Source: Pseudomonas bharatica CSV86 (lineage in GTDB: Bacteria; Pseudomonadota; Gammaproteobacteria; Pseudomonadales; Pseudomonadaceae). From it: a stretch of 64,000 bases of DNA. A program made the position numbers and the translations under genes. The notes beneath the pieces are model-generated. The model made no database searches and was not told the DNA's origin. It worked only from the letters and a program-made list of their open reading frames with translations. This document shows positions 34,618 through 43,802 of this stretch, piece by piece (position 1 is the stretch's first letter; the number at the start of each line of letters is the position of its first letter). The stretch covers positions 124,001-188,000 of the forward strand of contig NZ_AMWJ02000004.1 of NCBI RefSeq assembly GCF_000319305.2, read 5' to 3'.

Positions 34618-35705
34618 TTCGCTTTGCACAAGGTAACCTGCTGGAGGCGAAGGCCGAAGCACTGGTTAATACAGTCAATACCGTAGGGGTGATGGGTAAG
34701 GGGATAGCGCTGATGTTCAAGGAGCGCTTCACCGAGAACTATCGTCTCTATGGGGCTGCCTGCAAAGCGAACGAAGTGGTCATCGGGAAAATGTTTGTCA
34801 CAGAGGTCAGCGAGCTGGATGGACCACGCTGGATCGTGAACTTTCCCACCAAGCAGCACTGGCGGTCGCCCTCGCAGCTCGCCTGGATCGTAGATGGTTT
34901 GCATGATCTACGAAGGTTTATAGTTGCCAATCATGTTTCTTCGATCGCGATTCCCCCTTTAGGAGCGGGTAACGGTGGGTTGCCTTGGTCGTCTGTGCGA
35001 GAGCAGATCGAGGCGGTTCTCAGTGATCTCGATGCAGATGTTCTGGTTTTTGAACCTACCGACAAATACCAGAACGTGTCAAAGCGTAGCGGGGTCGAAC
35101 AACTGACTCCTGCCCGTGCCTTGATTGCCGAGCTTGTAAGGCGCTACTGGGTGCTGGGGATGGAGTGCAGTCTTCTGGAAATACAGAAGCTGGCATGGTT
35201 TCTGGAACGCTCGATTGAGCGTTTTACTCCAGACAATAATCCTCTCGCGCTCAAGTTCGTAGCACATAAATACGGACCCTACGCCAACCGCTTGGAGCAT
35301 TTGCTCGACAACCTTGATGGAAGCTATCTGCATTGTGGAAAGCGCATAGGCGATGCAGGCCCTGCGGATGTGATTTGGTTCGATGATGGGCGCAAGTCCT
35401 TCGTGCATGCGTATCTGAATAGTGAGGCTAAGGAACATCTGCCTGCTTTGGAATTCACTGCTGATTTGATTGATGGATTCGAGTCGCCTTTCGGAATGGA
35501 GCTCTTGGCGACGGTGGACTGGTTGTTGAGTCGAGAAGGCGTTGCGCCCGATGTTGCGGCTATTCGAGAGGCTTTGAAAAACTGGTCCGGTGGGGCTGAT
35601 GCTGGAAAAAGAAAGAGCAAGATCTTTGATGATGAGTCACTGACTATTGCCTTGAACCGACTATCGACTGTAGACCCGGGTAGGGTGCGTTCAACAGTAA
35701 AATGA
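34614..35705 (+). CDS. darG: DarG antitoxin, macrodomain ADP-ribosylglycohydrolase
   Basis: A 363-residue antitoxin. The N-terminal macrodomain (about 1-155) begins [20 protein letters not shown] and carries [15 protein letters not shown] and [15 protein letters not shown], the ADP-ribose-binding loops; it removes ADP-ribose from DNA. The C-terminal region (about 165-363, [20 protein letters not shown] ... [18 protein letters not shown]) is the domain that binds and blocks DarT in two-domain DarG proteins. Its start overlaps the darT stop (ATGA). It is intact, unlike darT as written. GC content is below that of flanking core genes. Confidence 0.92.
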   Translation: MIRFAQGNLLEAKAEALVNTVNTVGVMGKGIALMFKERFTENYRLYGAACKANEVVIGKMFVTEVSELDGPRWIVNFPTKQHWRSPSQLAWIVDGLHDLRRFIVANHVSSIAIPPLGAGNGGLPWSSVREQIEAVLSDLDADVLVFEPTDKYQNVSKRSGVEQLTPARALIAELVRRYWVLGMECSLLEIQKLAWFLERSIERFTPDNNPLALKFVAHKYGPYANRLEHLLDNLDGSYLHCGKRIGDAGPADVIWFDDGRKSFVHAYLNSEAKEHLPALEFTADLIDGFESPFGMELLATVDWLLSREGVAPDVAAIREALKNWSGGADAGKRKSKIFDDESLTIALNRLSTVDPGRVRSTVK

Positions 35706-35709
35706 CCAT

Positions 35710-35741
35710 AAAAAAACCGGCGCCCAAGGCGCCGGTTTTTT
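35710..35741. terminator. Bidirectional terminator between darG and ilvD
   Basis: A hairpin AAAACCGGCGCC-CAAG-GGCGCCGGTTTT (perfect stem) flanked by A and T runs lies between the convergent darG and ilvD stops and can serve both strands. Confidence 0.9.
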
Positions 35742-35759
35742 ATACCGCCTGGCTAGCAC

Positions 35760-37601
35760 TCACAGCCCGTCGAGCAGGGCCTTGTTGCGTACGGCACCCT
35801 TGTCGGCACTGGTCGCCAGCAGGGCGTAGGCCTTCAGCGCGGTGGTCACCTTGCGCGGACGCTGTTCCACCGGTTTCCAGCCCTTCTGGTCCTGCACGAT
35901 GCGCCGTGCCGCCAGCTCTTCATCGCTGACCAGCAGGTTGATCGAGCGGTTCGGGATGTCGATCAGCACCTTGTCGCCGTCCTGCACCAGGCCGATGGCG
36001 CCGCCCGCTGCCGCTTCCGGCGAGGCGTGGCCGATGGACAGGCCCGAGGTACCGCCGGAGAAGCGGCCATCGGTCAGCAGGGCGCAGGCCTTGCCCAGGC
36101 CCTTGGACTTCAGGTAGGAGGTCGGATACAGCATTTCCTGCATGCCCGGGCCGCCCTTCGGACCTTCGTAGCGAATGATGACGATATCGCCTTCCTTCAC
36201 TTCGTCGGCGAGGATGCCGCGCACGGCGCTGTCCTGCGACTCGAAGATCTTCGCGTTGCCTTCGAAGACATGGATCGACTCGTCCACGCCGGCGGTCTTC
36301 ACCACGCAGCCGTCGAGGGCGATGTTGCCGTACAGCACGGCCAGGCCGCCCTCTTGCGAGTAGGCGTGCTCGACGCTGCGGATGCAGCCGTTTTCACGGT
36401 CGGCGTCCAGGGTGTCCCAGCGGGTCGACTGGCTGAAGGCGGTCTGGGTCGGGATGCCGGCCGGGCCTGCCTTGAAGAAGTGGTGCACCGCTTCGTCGCT
36501 GGTCTGGGTGATATCCCATTTGGCGATGGCTTCTTCCATGCTCGCCGAGTGCACGGTCGGCACGTCGGTGTGCAGCAGGCCGCCACGGGCCAGCTCGCCG
36601 AGGATGCTGAAGATGCCACCGGCGCGGTGGACGTCCTCCATGTGGTACTTCTGGATGTTCGGCGCCACCTTGCACAGCTGCGGCACCTTGCGCGACAGGC
36701 GATCGATGTCGCGCAGGTCGAAGGCCACCTCGGCCTCCTGGGCGGCGGCCAGCAGGTGCAGGATGGTATTGGTCGAACCGCCCATGGCGATATCCAGGGT
36801 CATGGCGTTCTCGAACGCCTTGAAGCTGGCGATATTGCGCGGCAGCACGCTGGCGTCGTTGTCGCCGTAGTAGCGCTTGCACAGCTCGACGATGGTGCGG
36901 CCGGCAGTGAGGAACAGCTGCTCGCGGTCGGAGTGGGTCGCCAGGGTCGAACCGTTGCCCGGCAGGGACAGGCCCAGGGCTTCGGTCAGGCAGTTCATCG
37001 AGTTGGCGGTGAACATGCCGGAGCAGGAACCGCAGGTCGGGCAGGCGCTGCGTTCGTACTCGGCGACTTTTTCGTCGCTGGCGCTGGAGTCGGCGGCGAT
37101 GACCATGGCGTCGACCAGGTCCAGGCCGTGGCTGGCGAGCTTGGTCTTGCCGGCTTCCATCGGGCCGCCGGAAACGAAGATCACCGGGATGTTCAGGCGC
37201 AGGGCGGCCATCAGCATGCCGGGGGTGATCTTGTCGCAGTTGGAGATGCAGACGATCGCGTCGGCGCAGTGGGCGTTGACCATGTACTCGACGGAGTCGG
37301 CGATGATCTCGCGGCTCGGCAGGGAATACAGCATGCCGTCGTGGCCCATGGCGATGCCGTCATCCACCGCGATGGTGTTGAATTCCTTGGCCACGCCGCC
37401 GGCGCGCTCGACTTCACGGGCTACCAGCTGGCCCAGGTCCTTCAGGTGCACGTGGCCCGGGACGAACTGGGTGAAGGAGTTGGCGATGGCGATGATCGGC
37501 TTCTTGAAATCCTCGTCCTTCATGCCGGTGGCACGCCACAGCGCGCGGGCACCGGCCATGTTGCGGCCGTGGGTGGACGTTTTGGAACGGTAATCAGGCA
37601 T
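35760..37601 (-). CDS. ilvD: Dihydroxy-acid dehydratase
   Basis: A 613-residue Fe-S enzyme that dehydrates 2,3-dihydroxy acids in valine, leucine and isoleucine synthesis. Signatures are [13 protein letters not shown] (with a cluster Cys), [19 protein letters not shown] (second cluster site) and the C-terminal [18 protein letters not shown]. The ATG at 37601 is preceded by GGAG; upstream in-frame codons in the open frame lack family similarity. The length is typical of the long IlvD class. It stands as a single gene. Confidence 0.97.
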   Translation of the reverse strand: MPDYRSKTSTHGRNMAGARALWRATGMKDEDFKKPIIAIANSFTQFVPGHVHLKDLGQLVAREVERAGGVAKEFNTIAVDDGIAMGHDGMLYSLPSREIIADSVEYMVNAHCADAIVCISNCDKITPGMLMAALRLNIPVIFVSGGPMEAGKTKLASHGLDLVDAMVIAADSSASDEKVAEYERSACPTCGSCSGMFTANSMNCLTEALGLSLPGNGSTLATHSDREQLFLTAGRTIVELCKRYYGDNDASVLPRNIASFKAFENAMTLDIAMGGSTNTILHLLAAAQEAEVAFDLRDIDRLSRKVPQLCKVAPNIQKYHMEDVHRAGGIFSILGELARGGLLHTDVPTVHSASMEEAIAKWDITQTSDEAVHHFFKAGPAGIPTQTAFSQSTRWDTLDADRENGCIRSVEHAYSQEGGLAVLYGNIALDGCVVKTAGVDESIHVFEGNAKIFESQDSAVRGILADEVKEGDIVIIRYEGPKGGPGMQEMLYPTSYLKSKGLGKACALLTDGRFSGGTSGLSIGHASPEAAAGGAIGLVQDGDKVLIDIPNRSINLLVSDEELAARRIVQDQKGWKPVEQRPRKVTTALKAYALLATSADKGAVRNKALLDGL

Positions 37602-37921
37602 GAAGCACTCCTGGCGGCTAATCAGGTAACAAAAAGGGGAGTGAGCTTCTCTTGTCCTTGGTACCGGAAGGCAGGTGGCCGCTGGTACGGATGAGGCAAA
37701 GACGTCGCGGGATCGCCGCACGCTTGGCCAGAGCTCATAAACCCGCCGGGGGATGACTGGCGATGAATAGGCCCGATTCTACACCGCTGGCGGGCGGAAG
37801 GAATGGCGCAATGGACAGTTGGTTCGCAGGCTCACGATTTTGCCGGCGCGCTCGCTTTCCGTCGGCCGGGGCGCTACCGTGGTCGCCTTCGTCTTCCTGA
37901 CCGCATTTTCACGGAGGAAAT
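37602..37921. other. Intergenic region between ilvD and the DUF2867 gene
   Basis: About 320 bp between divergent genes. No credible ORF or RNA gene is seen; both promoters must lie here. An AGGAGGAAA-type ribosome site ends the region before ATG 37922. Confidence 0.6.
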
Positions 37922-38404
37922 ATGGTCCACCCAGCCGATGTTCCCGCCAGCAGCGTGCTGCGCATGCTCTCTACCACGGCCTGGTTCTTCGACTGCTTCG
38001 CCCGGCGCATCACCCCGGAGCAAAGCCTCACGGCGCTGGATGCCTACCAGCGCATGAGCCGCGCCGTGCCAGGCTGGATCAACCGTGCGCTGCGCCTGCG
38101 TGACCTGCTGGTGCGGCCGTTCGGGCTCAAGCCGGTGGCCGGCTTCAACCTCCGCGAGCAGAAGACCCCGAAGGTCGGCGAACAGCTGGATTTCTTCCAG
38201 ATCGCCGCGGTGACCGACCGGGAACTGGTGCTGTCGCTCAAGGACAGTCACCTGGATGTGCTGATCTCGGTGCACCTCGACCCCAACAACCAGCTCAGCC
38301 TGACCTCCATCGTCGAACCACATAACCTGCTGGGGCGGATGTACATGCGCCTGATCCTGCCGATGCATCGGCGGGTGGTGAAGACGATGCTGGGTGGGCT
38401 CTGA
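37922..38404 (+). CDS. DUF2867 domain-containing protein
   Basis: A 160-residue protein without signal peptide. It begins MVHPADVPASSVLRMLSTTA and has the conserved blocks LRLRDLLVRPFGLKP, LDFFQIAAVTDRELVLSLKD and DVLISVHLDPNNQLSLTSIV of the DUF2867 family (polyketide cyclase-like fold). A strong GGAGGAAAT site precedes the ATG. Function unknown; the family is often annotated near NAD-dependent epimerases. Confidence 0.75.
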   Translation: MVHPADVPASSVLRMLSTTAWFFDCFARRITPEQSLTALDAYQRMSRAVPGWINRALRLRDLLVRPFGLKPVAGFNLREQKTPKVGEQLDFFQIAAVTDRELVLSLKDSHLDVLISVHLDPNNQLSLTSIVEPHNLLGRMYMRLILPMHRRVVKTMLGGL

Positions 38405-38420
38405 TAACCGACGCCGCTCC

Positions 38421-38604
38421 CCTGTAGGAGCTGGCTTGCCTGCGATGGACCGCGCAGCGGTCCTAAAACCTGCCAAACCGGACCGTCTGGATTGATGCAA
38501 TCTGCTGGGCGCACCGAGTCCGAAATCGGATATAGCACTGAACTCGTGCTGGATGGTTTTAGCACCGCTTTGCGGTCCATCGCAGGCAAGCCAGCTCCCA
38601 CACG
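38421..38604. repeat. Long composite REP element with extended inverted arms
   Basis: Outer arms 38421-38453 (CCTGTAGGAGCTGGCTTGCC TGCGATGGACCGC) and about 38572-38604 are inverted copies. Internal segments GGTCC-TAAAACC and GGTTTTA-GCACC also pair. The unique centre is about 90 bp, so the element can fold into a single long hairpin. The REP variant (GCTTGCCTGCGATGG) differs from the other families in the window. Confidence 0.75.
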
Positions 38605-38747
38605 GTCCGCGTCGCTCTCTCGGTCAATCGCCCTCCCTAAATTCGGGCCAGTATCTTAAAAGATAACTCTAGACACATCTTTTTCAGGGTGTTCTGATTT
38701 GTCTCGGGATATGGTCTGCCCCTTCGCGATCCGGCTAGGAGACGAAG
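38605..38747. promoter_or_regulatory. hicAB upstream region with candidate operator TATCTT-AA-AAGATA
   Basis: The region before hicA is AT-richer than its surroundings and contains a palindrome TATCTT (38652-38657) AA AAGATA (38660-38665) that could be the HicB operator, followed by a likely promoter. An AGGAG site (about 38738-38742) serves the GTG start of hicA. Confidence 0.4.
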
Positions 38748-38930
38748 GTGCAAAGCAGGCAATTAATCAAGGAGCTTGAAGCGGCTGGCTGGGTTCTGAA
38801 GCGTGTGACTGGAAGCCACCATATCTTCAAGCACCCGAACAACCCGAACTCGATACCGGTTCCTCACCCCAAGAAAGACTTGCCGATAGGCACGGTCAAA
38901 AGCATTCGGGACAGGGCTGGCCTGAACTAG
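38748..38930 (+). CDS. hicA: Type II toxin HicA, mRNA interferase
   Basis: A 60-residue toxin with the double-stranded-RNA-binding-like fold. It begins at GTG 38748 (MQSRQLIKELEAAGWVLKRV) with AGGAG upstream. The catalytic His is in VTGSHHIFKHP (His24 or His25), and the C-terminal SIRDRAGL is a HicA hallmark. It degrades mRNA when not bound by HicB. hicB follows after 26 bp. Confidence 0.93.
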   Translation: MQSRQLIKELEAAGWVLKRVTGSHHIFKHPNNPNSIPVPHPKKDLPIGTVKSIRDRAGLN

Positions 38931-38956
38931 CGAGTGCACCTTTGCAGGAGATGACA

Positions 38957-39358
38957 ATGCAATACCCAATCTGCATCGAATGGGGCGACGACAACACCGC
39001 CACCGGAATCCAGATCCCCGACATCCCGGGAGCCGTCACCGCTGGCGACACCTTCGAGGAGGCCTACGCCGCAGCAATCGAAGTCGCTCACATCATGCTC
39101 GAAGAGATTGCCGGCAATGGTGAGCCCATCCCCATGCCCACCAGGACCGCCGTTCACCGGAGCAATCCTGACTTCGCCGGAATGGGTTGGGGAATGCTGG
39201 AAATCGATATCACCCCTTATCTGGGCAAGACCGAAAAGGTCAATGTCACCCTCCCAGGCTTTGTGATCCAACGGATTGACCGTTATGTCCGCGATCACAA
39301 TGTAAAGAGCCGTTCATCCTTCCTTGCCGATGCGGCGATGGAGAAACTGGGGCGCTAA
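38957..39358 (+). CDS. hicB: Type II antitoxin HicB
   Basis: A 133-residue antitoxin. The N-terminal part (about 1-65; MQYPICIEWGDDNTATGIQI, DIPGAVTAGDTFEEAYAAA) has the degenerate RNase H fold that binds HicA. The C-terminus (VNVTLPGFVIQRIDRYVRDH and SRSSFLADAA) is a ribbon-helix-helix DNA-binding domain that should autoregulate the operon. ATG 38957 is preferred to ATG 38951 because AGGAG then has 6-bp spacing. The last 45 bp overlap the 3' end of the convergent MFS gene. Confidence 0.93.
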   Translation: MQYPICIEWGDDNTATGIQIPDIPGAVTAGDTFEEAYAAAIEVAHIMLEEIAGNGEPIPMPTRTAVHRSNPDFAGMGWGMLEIDITPYLGKTEKVNVTLPGFVIQRIDRYVRDHNVKSRSSFLADAAMEKLGR

Positions 39359-40480
39359 AAGCAGTGCTCCGGCAGCGGCGAGAATCAGGAAGCCAGCGCC
39401 CAGGCTTCTGGGTAATTGGTCGCTGAACAAGGTAATTGCGGCGCTGGCAAGCGCTCCCGCCGCAAATACCAGCGTACTGACCAGCGCCGCTGCTGCCCCA
39501 GCCCGGTTCGGATGCAACGCCAGCGCACAACTGGTCGCCGCCGGACGAACCAGCGTCGTACCTGTAGTCCCTACCATCACTGGAACGAGAAATCGCAAAG
39601 GCGTCAGCGCCTGCCATTGGAAAACCAGCATCGTCCCCGCTAGAGCTATCAACACAAGTCCCAGCCTCATCAGTTGCAACGGCTTCAGGTATTTGTTCAG
39701 TCGCTGCGCCAAGAGCCCTGCAGCCAGGTAAGCCAGACCGAAAAGCAGAAAGAACTCCCCAAAACGCTCCGCCGACAACCCAAGCTGCTCCATGAACACC
39801 AGTGGCGAAATCACGATGAACGCGAAATGGCAGGAGAAGGCCACGGAGGCGAGTGCGCCCAGACGCAGAAATGAACGGTCCCGGAGCAACGGGCCGTAGG
39901 CCTCGATCAGACCTGTTCGAATACCCATCGGTCGGTGGTCCTTGGGCAGCATCGACAGGCACATCACCCAGGCCACCCCCGACAGAACCGCAAAGACGAC
40001 AAAGCTGGCCTGCCAATCGAAGCTGCTCTGCAACCAACTCCCCAGCAACGGCGATATCGAAATGAAGAGCCCGCTGGCGGTGGTGAGCAGAATCCTCAAG
40101 CCATTCCTCTGCCGTGCACTGAACACGTCCTGAATCAGCGCTTGCGACAGTACGAAACAACCACATCCAAGTGCCTGCGCCATGCGGAACGCCAGAAAGC
40201 TCGGGTAGTGCGCTGTCAGCGTGCAGCCGAGCGCGCCCGTGATGGAGAGTGCCAATCCCGCCAACAACAAGCGACGGCGCCCTAACTGGTCTGAAAGTGG
40301 CCCGACGATCAGTTGCGCTATCGCGACCACCAGTGCGAACAGACTGACCGACAAGGCGACGTGGGCGGTATCCACGGACATATGGGCACTGATTGCGGGG
40401 AAAGAAGGAAGGATGACATCCAGCGGAAAGGCGCCAAGGAGCGTCAGCAACAGAAGGAACGCGATGACAGCATGATGCAT
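39314..40480 (-). CDS. MFS transporter, Bcr/CflA drug-efflux type
   Basis: A 388-residue 12-helix transporter. The first helix carries GAFPLDVILPSFPAISAHM; the loop 2-3 motif is GPLSDQLGRRRLLLAGL; the DHA1 family motif C-like region is FRMAQALGCGCFVLSQALI. These features fit the Bcr/CflA subgroup, which exports drugs or siderophores. The start is ATG 40480, preceded by GGAGTCTCC. The 3' end overlaps hicB by 45 bp on the opposite strand. The substrate is unknown. Confidence 0.83.
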   Translation of the reverse strand: MHHAVIAFLLLLTLLGAFPLDVILPSFPAISAHMSVDTAHVALSVSLFALVVAIAQLIVGPLSDQLGRRRLLLAGLALSITGALGCTLTAHYPSFLAFRMAQALGCGCFVLSQALIQDVFSARQRNGLRILLTTASGLFISISPLLGSWLQSSFDWQASFVVFAVLSGVAWVMCLSMLPKDHRPMGIRTGLIEAYGPLLRDRSFLRLGALASVAFSCHFAFIVISPLVFMEQLGLSAERFGEFFLLFGLAYLAAGLLAQRLNKYLKPLQLMRLGLVLIALAGTMLVFQWQALTPLRFLVPVMVGTTGTTLVRPAATSCALALHPNRAGAAAALVSTLVFAAGALASAAITLFSDQLPRSLGAGFLILAAAGALLLAPQFLHRRIGKEG

Positions 40481-40616
40481 GGAGACTCCGGAAACAGCTT
40501 GTTGAGGCAGTCCTTCCACGCTAGTCGGCAGTCTTCCCACGAATCGCTGGATATCGGAGAGGGCATTTCCGGCACAGTTGTCAGTCGATTACTGGCATCA
40601 GGGCCCGGCCCCAAAC

Positions 40617-40646
40617 AAAAAATCCCGGCACCAGGCCGGGATTTTT
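40617..40646. terminator. Bidirectional terminator downstream of rlmI
   Basis: Stem AAATCCCGGC / GCCGGGATTT with loop ACCAG, flanked by A and T runs, lies 15 bp beyond the rlmI stop. Confidence 0.9.
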
Positions 40647-40660
40647 CATTCAGTTGCTTA

Positions 40661-41857
40661 TCAGCTGTTAGGCAACAACCGGCAAGTAATGCTCTTGATA
40701 TAGCGAGTCTCAGGAATCGCCGGGTGCACCGGGTGGTCTGGCCCCTGGCCGCCGCGCTCGAGGAACTGGATATTGCGGTCCAGGTGGCGGGCGCTGGTCA
40801 GCAGGATGTTCTGCAGGTCGTCTTCCGGCAGGTGCATCGAGCACGAGGCGCTGACCAGGATGCCGTCCTTGCTGAGCATGCGCATGGCCTGCTCGTTCAG
40901 GCGGCGATAGGCGGCCTCGCCGTTCTTCAGGTCCTTCTTGCGTTTGATGAAGGCGGGCGGGTCGGCGACGATGACGTCGAAGCGCTCTTCGGCGGCCTTC
41001 AGCTCGCGCAGGGCGGCGAAGACGTCACCTTCGATGCAGGTGACCTTCTCGGCGAAGCCGTTGAGCGCGGCGTTGCGCTCCACGCCATCCAGGGCAAAGC
41101 CCGAGGCATCGACACAGAACACTTCGCTGGCACCGAAGGCACCGGCCTGCACACCCCAGCCACCGATGTAGCTGAACAGGTCGAGCACGCGCTTGCCCTT
41201 GACGTACGGCGCCAGGCGCGCGCGGTTCATGCGGTGGTCGTAGAACCAGCCGGTCTTCTGGCCTTCCATCACCGGGGCTTCGAACTTGACGCCGTTCTCT
41301 TCCAGCGCGACCCACTCCGGTACTTCGCCGTAGACGGTCTCGACATACCGTTCCAGTCCTTCGGCGTCCCGCGCCGAGGAGTCGTTCTTGAACAGCACGC
41401 CGCTCGGCTTGAGCACCTGGATCAGCGCGGCGAGAACGTCGTCGCGGTGGCGTTCCATGGTCGGCGAGGCCAGCTGGACCACGAGGATGTCGCCGAAACG
41501 GTCGACCACCAACCCCGGCAGCAGGTCGGAGTCGCCATAGACCAGGCGATAGAACGGCTTGTCGAACAGGCGCTCGCGCAGCGACAGGGCGACGTTGAGG
41601 CGGTGCACCAGCAGGGACTTGTCGAGCGCCAGCTTGGTGTCGCGCGACAGCAAACGGGCGCAGATCAGGTTGTTCGGGCTCAGGGCGACGATGCCCAGGG
41701 CCTTGCCGCCCGCCGCTTCCAGCACCGCCTGGTCACCAGCCTTGAAACCGTGCAGCGGGGTGGCGGCGACGTCGATTTCGTTGCTGTACACCCACAGGTG
41801 GCCGGCGCGCAGACGGCGGTCGGCATTGGCTTTGAGACGAAGGCTGGGCAGGGACAT
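40661..41857 (-). CDS. rlmI: 23S rRNA (cytosine-1962-C5)-methyltransferase
   Basis: A 398-residue class I SAM-dependent methyltransferase. An N-terminal PUA domain (about 1-75; LRAGHLWVYSNEI) is followed by an EEHEE domain and the Rossmann fold with VLDLFSYIGGWGVQAGAFGA (SAM loop), VIVADPPAFIKRKKDLKNG and the catalytic Cys in SASCSMHLPEDD. This domain order is that of RlmI, which methylates C1962 of 23S rRNA. ATG 41857 is chosen. It is divergent from the HDOD gene. Confidence 0.9.
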   Translation of the reverse strand: MSLPSLRLKANADRRLRAGHLWVYSNEIDVAATPLHGFKAGDQAVLEAAGGKALGIVALSPNNLICARLLSRDTKLALDKSLLVHRLNVALSLRERLFDKPFYRLVYGDSDLLPGLVVDRFGDILVVQLASPTMERHRDDVLAALIQVLKPSGVLFKNDSSARDAEGLERYVETVYGEVPEWVALEENGVKFEAPVMEGQKTGWFYDHRMNRARLAPYVKGKRVLDLFSYIGGWGVQAGAFGASEVFCVDASGFALDGVERNAALNGFAEKVTCIEGDVFAALRELKAAEERFDVIVADPPAFIKRKKDLKNGEAAYRRLNEQAMRMLSKDGILVSASCSMHLPEDDLQNILLTSARHLDRNIQFLERGGQGPDHPVHPAIPETRYIKSITCRLLPNS

Positions 41858-41998
41858 GACGTCGCTCCGGAAAAAAGAGCGGGAGTATAGCGTGCCGACC
41901 CTTGCCGCGCCCGCCGCTGCGACAAATTGCATGGCGACTGGCCGTCACTCGGTCGGGCGATCGGGTTAGAATCGCCCGTCAGCCCCGAGTATGAAGCC

Positions 41999-42865
41999 AT
42001 GACCCAGGAACTTTCAGCCGAACAGATCCAGCAAGCCCTGCAAGGCATCAGCGTGCCGCCACAACCGCAGATCATGGTCGACCTGCAGATGGAGCAGTAC
42101 ATGCCTGACCCCGACCTGGAGGTGATCGCCAGGCTGATCTCCCAGGACCCCGGGCTCTCCGGCGCGTTGCTGAAGATCGTCAATTCGGCGCACTACGGGC
42201 TGACCAACAAGATCGCCTCGATCCAGCGCGCGGTGAACCTGCTGGGCAGCCGCTCGATCATCAACCTGATCAACGCCCAGTCGATCAAGGGCGAGATGAG
42301 CGATGAAACCATCGTTACCCTCAACCGTTTCTGGGACACCGCCCAGGACGTGGCCATGACCTGCCTGACCCTGGCCAAGCGCTTCGGCTCCCAGGCGGTG
42401 GACGAGGCCTATGCGCTGGGGCTGTTCCACGACTGCGGGGTGCCGCTGATGCACAAGCGCTTCCCCGATTACATGAGCGTGCTGGAAGACGCCTACGCCA
42501 GCGCCGGCGAGCGCCAGCGGGTGGTGGACACGGAAAACCAGGTGTTCAACACCAACCATGCGGTGGTCGGCTACTACACCGCCAAGTCGTGGCGCCTTCC
42601 GGAGCATGTCAGCAGCGCCATCGCCAACCACCACAACGCCCTGGCGGTGTTCAGCGACGAGTCGCCGCGCACCGCGCCGCTGAAGAACCTGCTGGCGATC
42701 CTGAAGATGGCCGAGCATATCTGCGCCTCGTACCGGGTGCTGGGCAACCAGAACGTCGATCACGAATGGAACACGGTCGGGCACCTGGTGCTGGACTATA
42801 TCGGCCTGTCGGAATACGACTTCGATAACCTCAAGCAGACCATCCAGGAACTGGGTAGCCACTGA
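41999..42865 (+). CDS. HDOD domain signal-transduction protein
   Basis: A 288-residue protein made of a single HDOD (degenerate HD) domain. The pattern ARLISQDPGLSGALLKIVNS, NLLGSRSIINLINAQSIKG and LGLFHDCGVPLMHKRFPDY is characteristic; a second His-Asp set (FHDCG) is kept, so residual metal binding is possible. Such proteins act in regulation of motility, biofilm or stress, often via cyclic-di-GMP. The stop is 3 bp before mutM, so the two form one transcription unit, a conserved Pseudomonas pairing. Confidence 0.85.
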   Translation: MTQELSAEQIQQALQGISVPPQPQIMVDLQMEQYMPDPDLEVIARLISQDPGLSGALLKIVNSAHYGLTNKIASIQRAVNLLGSRSIINLINAQSIKGEMSDETIVTLNRFWDTAQDVAMTCLTLAKRFGSQAVDEAYALGLFHDCGVPLMHKRFPDYMSVLEDAYASAGERQRVVDTENQVFNTNHAVVGYYTAKSWRLPEHVSSAIANHHNALAVFSDESPRTAPLKNLLAILKMAEHICASYRVLGNQNVDHEWNTVGHLVLDYIGLSEYDFDNLKQTIQELGSH

Positions 42866-42868
42866 TCC

Positions 42869-43680
42869 ATGCCTGAATTACCTGAAGTCGAAACTACTCG
42901 CCGCGGCATTGCCCCTTATCTCGAAGGCCAGCGCGTCAGCCGCGTGATCGTCCGCGACCGGCGCCTGCGCTGGCCAATCCCGGAGGACCTCGACGTACGC
43001 CTGTCCGGGCAGCGCTTCGTCTCGGTCGAGCGACGGGCCAAGTACCTTTTGCTCAATGCCGAGGTGGGGACCTTGATCAGTCACCTGGGCATGTCCGGCA
43101 ACCTGCGCCTGGTGGAAATCGGCCTGCCAGCGGCAAAGCACGAGCATGTGGATATCGAGCTGGAGTCCGGGCTGGCACTGCGCTACACCGATCCACGGCG
43201 TTTCGGCGCGATGCTGTGGAGTCAGTCGCCGCTGGAGCATGAACTGCTGGCCAGGCTCGGGCCGGAGCCGCTGACCGACCTGTTCGAAGGGGAGCGCCTG
43301 TTCCAGATGTCGCGCGGGCGGTCGATGGCGGTCAAGCCGTTCATCATGGACAACGCGGTGGTGGTGGGCGTGGGCAATATCTATGCGACCGAAGCGCTGT
43401 TCGCGGCCGGTATCGATCCGCGGCGCGAGGCGGGGAGCATTTCCCGGCGCGCTACCTGCGCCTGACCGTGGAAATCAAGCGCGTCCTGGCGGCGGCGATC
43501 GAGCGTGGCGGCACCACCTTGCGCGACTTTATCGGCGGCGACGGGCAGCCGGGGTATTTCCAGCAGGAGCTGTTCGTCTATGGGCGGGGCGGGGAGCCGT
43601 GCAAGGTGTGTGCTTCGACCTTGCGGGAAGTGAAGCTGGGGCAGAGGGCCAGTGTGTTTTGTCCGCGGTGCCAGAAGTAG
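42869..43680 (+). pseudogene. mutM: Formamidopyrimidine-DNA glycosylase, frameshifted by one missing G (probable sequencing error)
   Basis: The N-terminal part ([20 protein letters not shown], with catalytic Pro2 and Glu3 after Met removal) runs to [13 protein letters not shown], then the frame changes. The remainder ([20 protein letters not shown] ... C-terminal zinc finger CKVCAST and CPRCQK, stop 43680) is in the next frame. One extra G at 43446-43447 restores SISRARYLRL and a 270-residue protein of standard length. It removes 8-oxoguanine from DNA. The helix-two-turn-helix region ([19 protein letters not shown]) is intact. If the mutation were real, the strain would be a mild G-to-T mutator. 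Confidence 0.92.
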
Positions 43681-43700
43681 GGTTTTGTGCTGGATTAGCT

Positions 43701-43783
43701 GGCCTCATCGCTGGCAAGCCAGCTCCCACAGGTTCAGCGGTGCACGCGGTCCCTGTGGGAGCTGGCTTGCCAGCGATGAGGCC
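43701..43783. repeat. REP pair (GCTGGCTTGCCAGCGATGAGG type)
   Basis: Arms 43701-43732 and 43752-43783 are perfect 32-bp inverted copies separated by 19 bp, between convergent mutM and ggt. Because ggt is frameshifted, its apparent reading frame runs through this repeat. Confidence 0.9.
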
Positions 43784-43802
43784 AGTAAGAACACCCAAAA
43801 GC

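Noticed and set aside
37803-38103. Plus-strand ORFs around 37803-38103
   Set aside because: They overlap the DUF2867 gene in other frames and lack ribosome sites.
38421-38604. CRISPR-like repeat
   Set aside because: Only inverted arms are present, with no series of direct repeats and spacers.
43529-43802. C-terminal extension of ggt
   Set aside because: The apparent 90-residue tail is REP sequence and mutM antisense produced by the frameshift; the correct frame ends at 43803.
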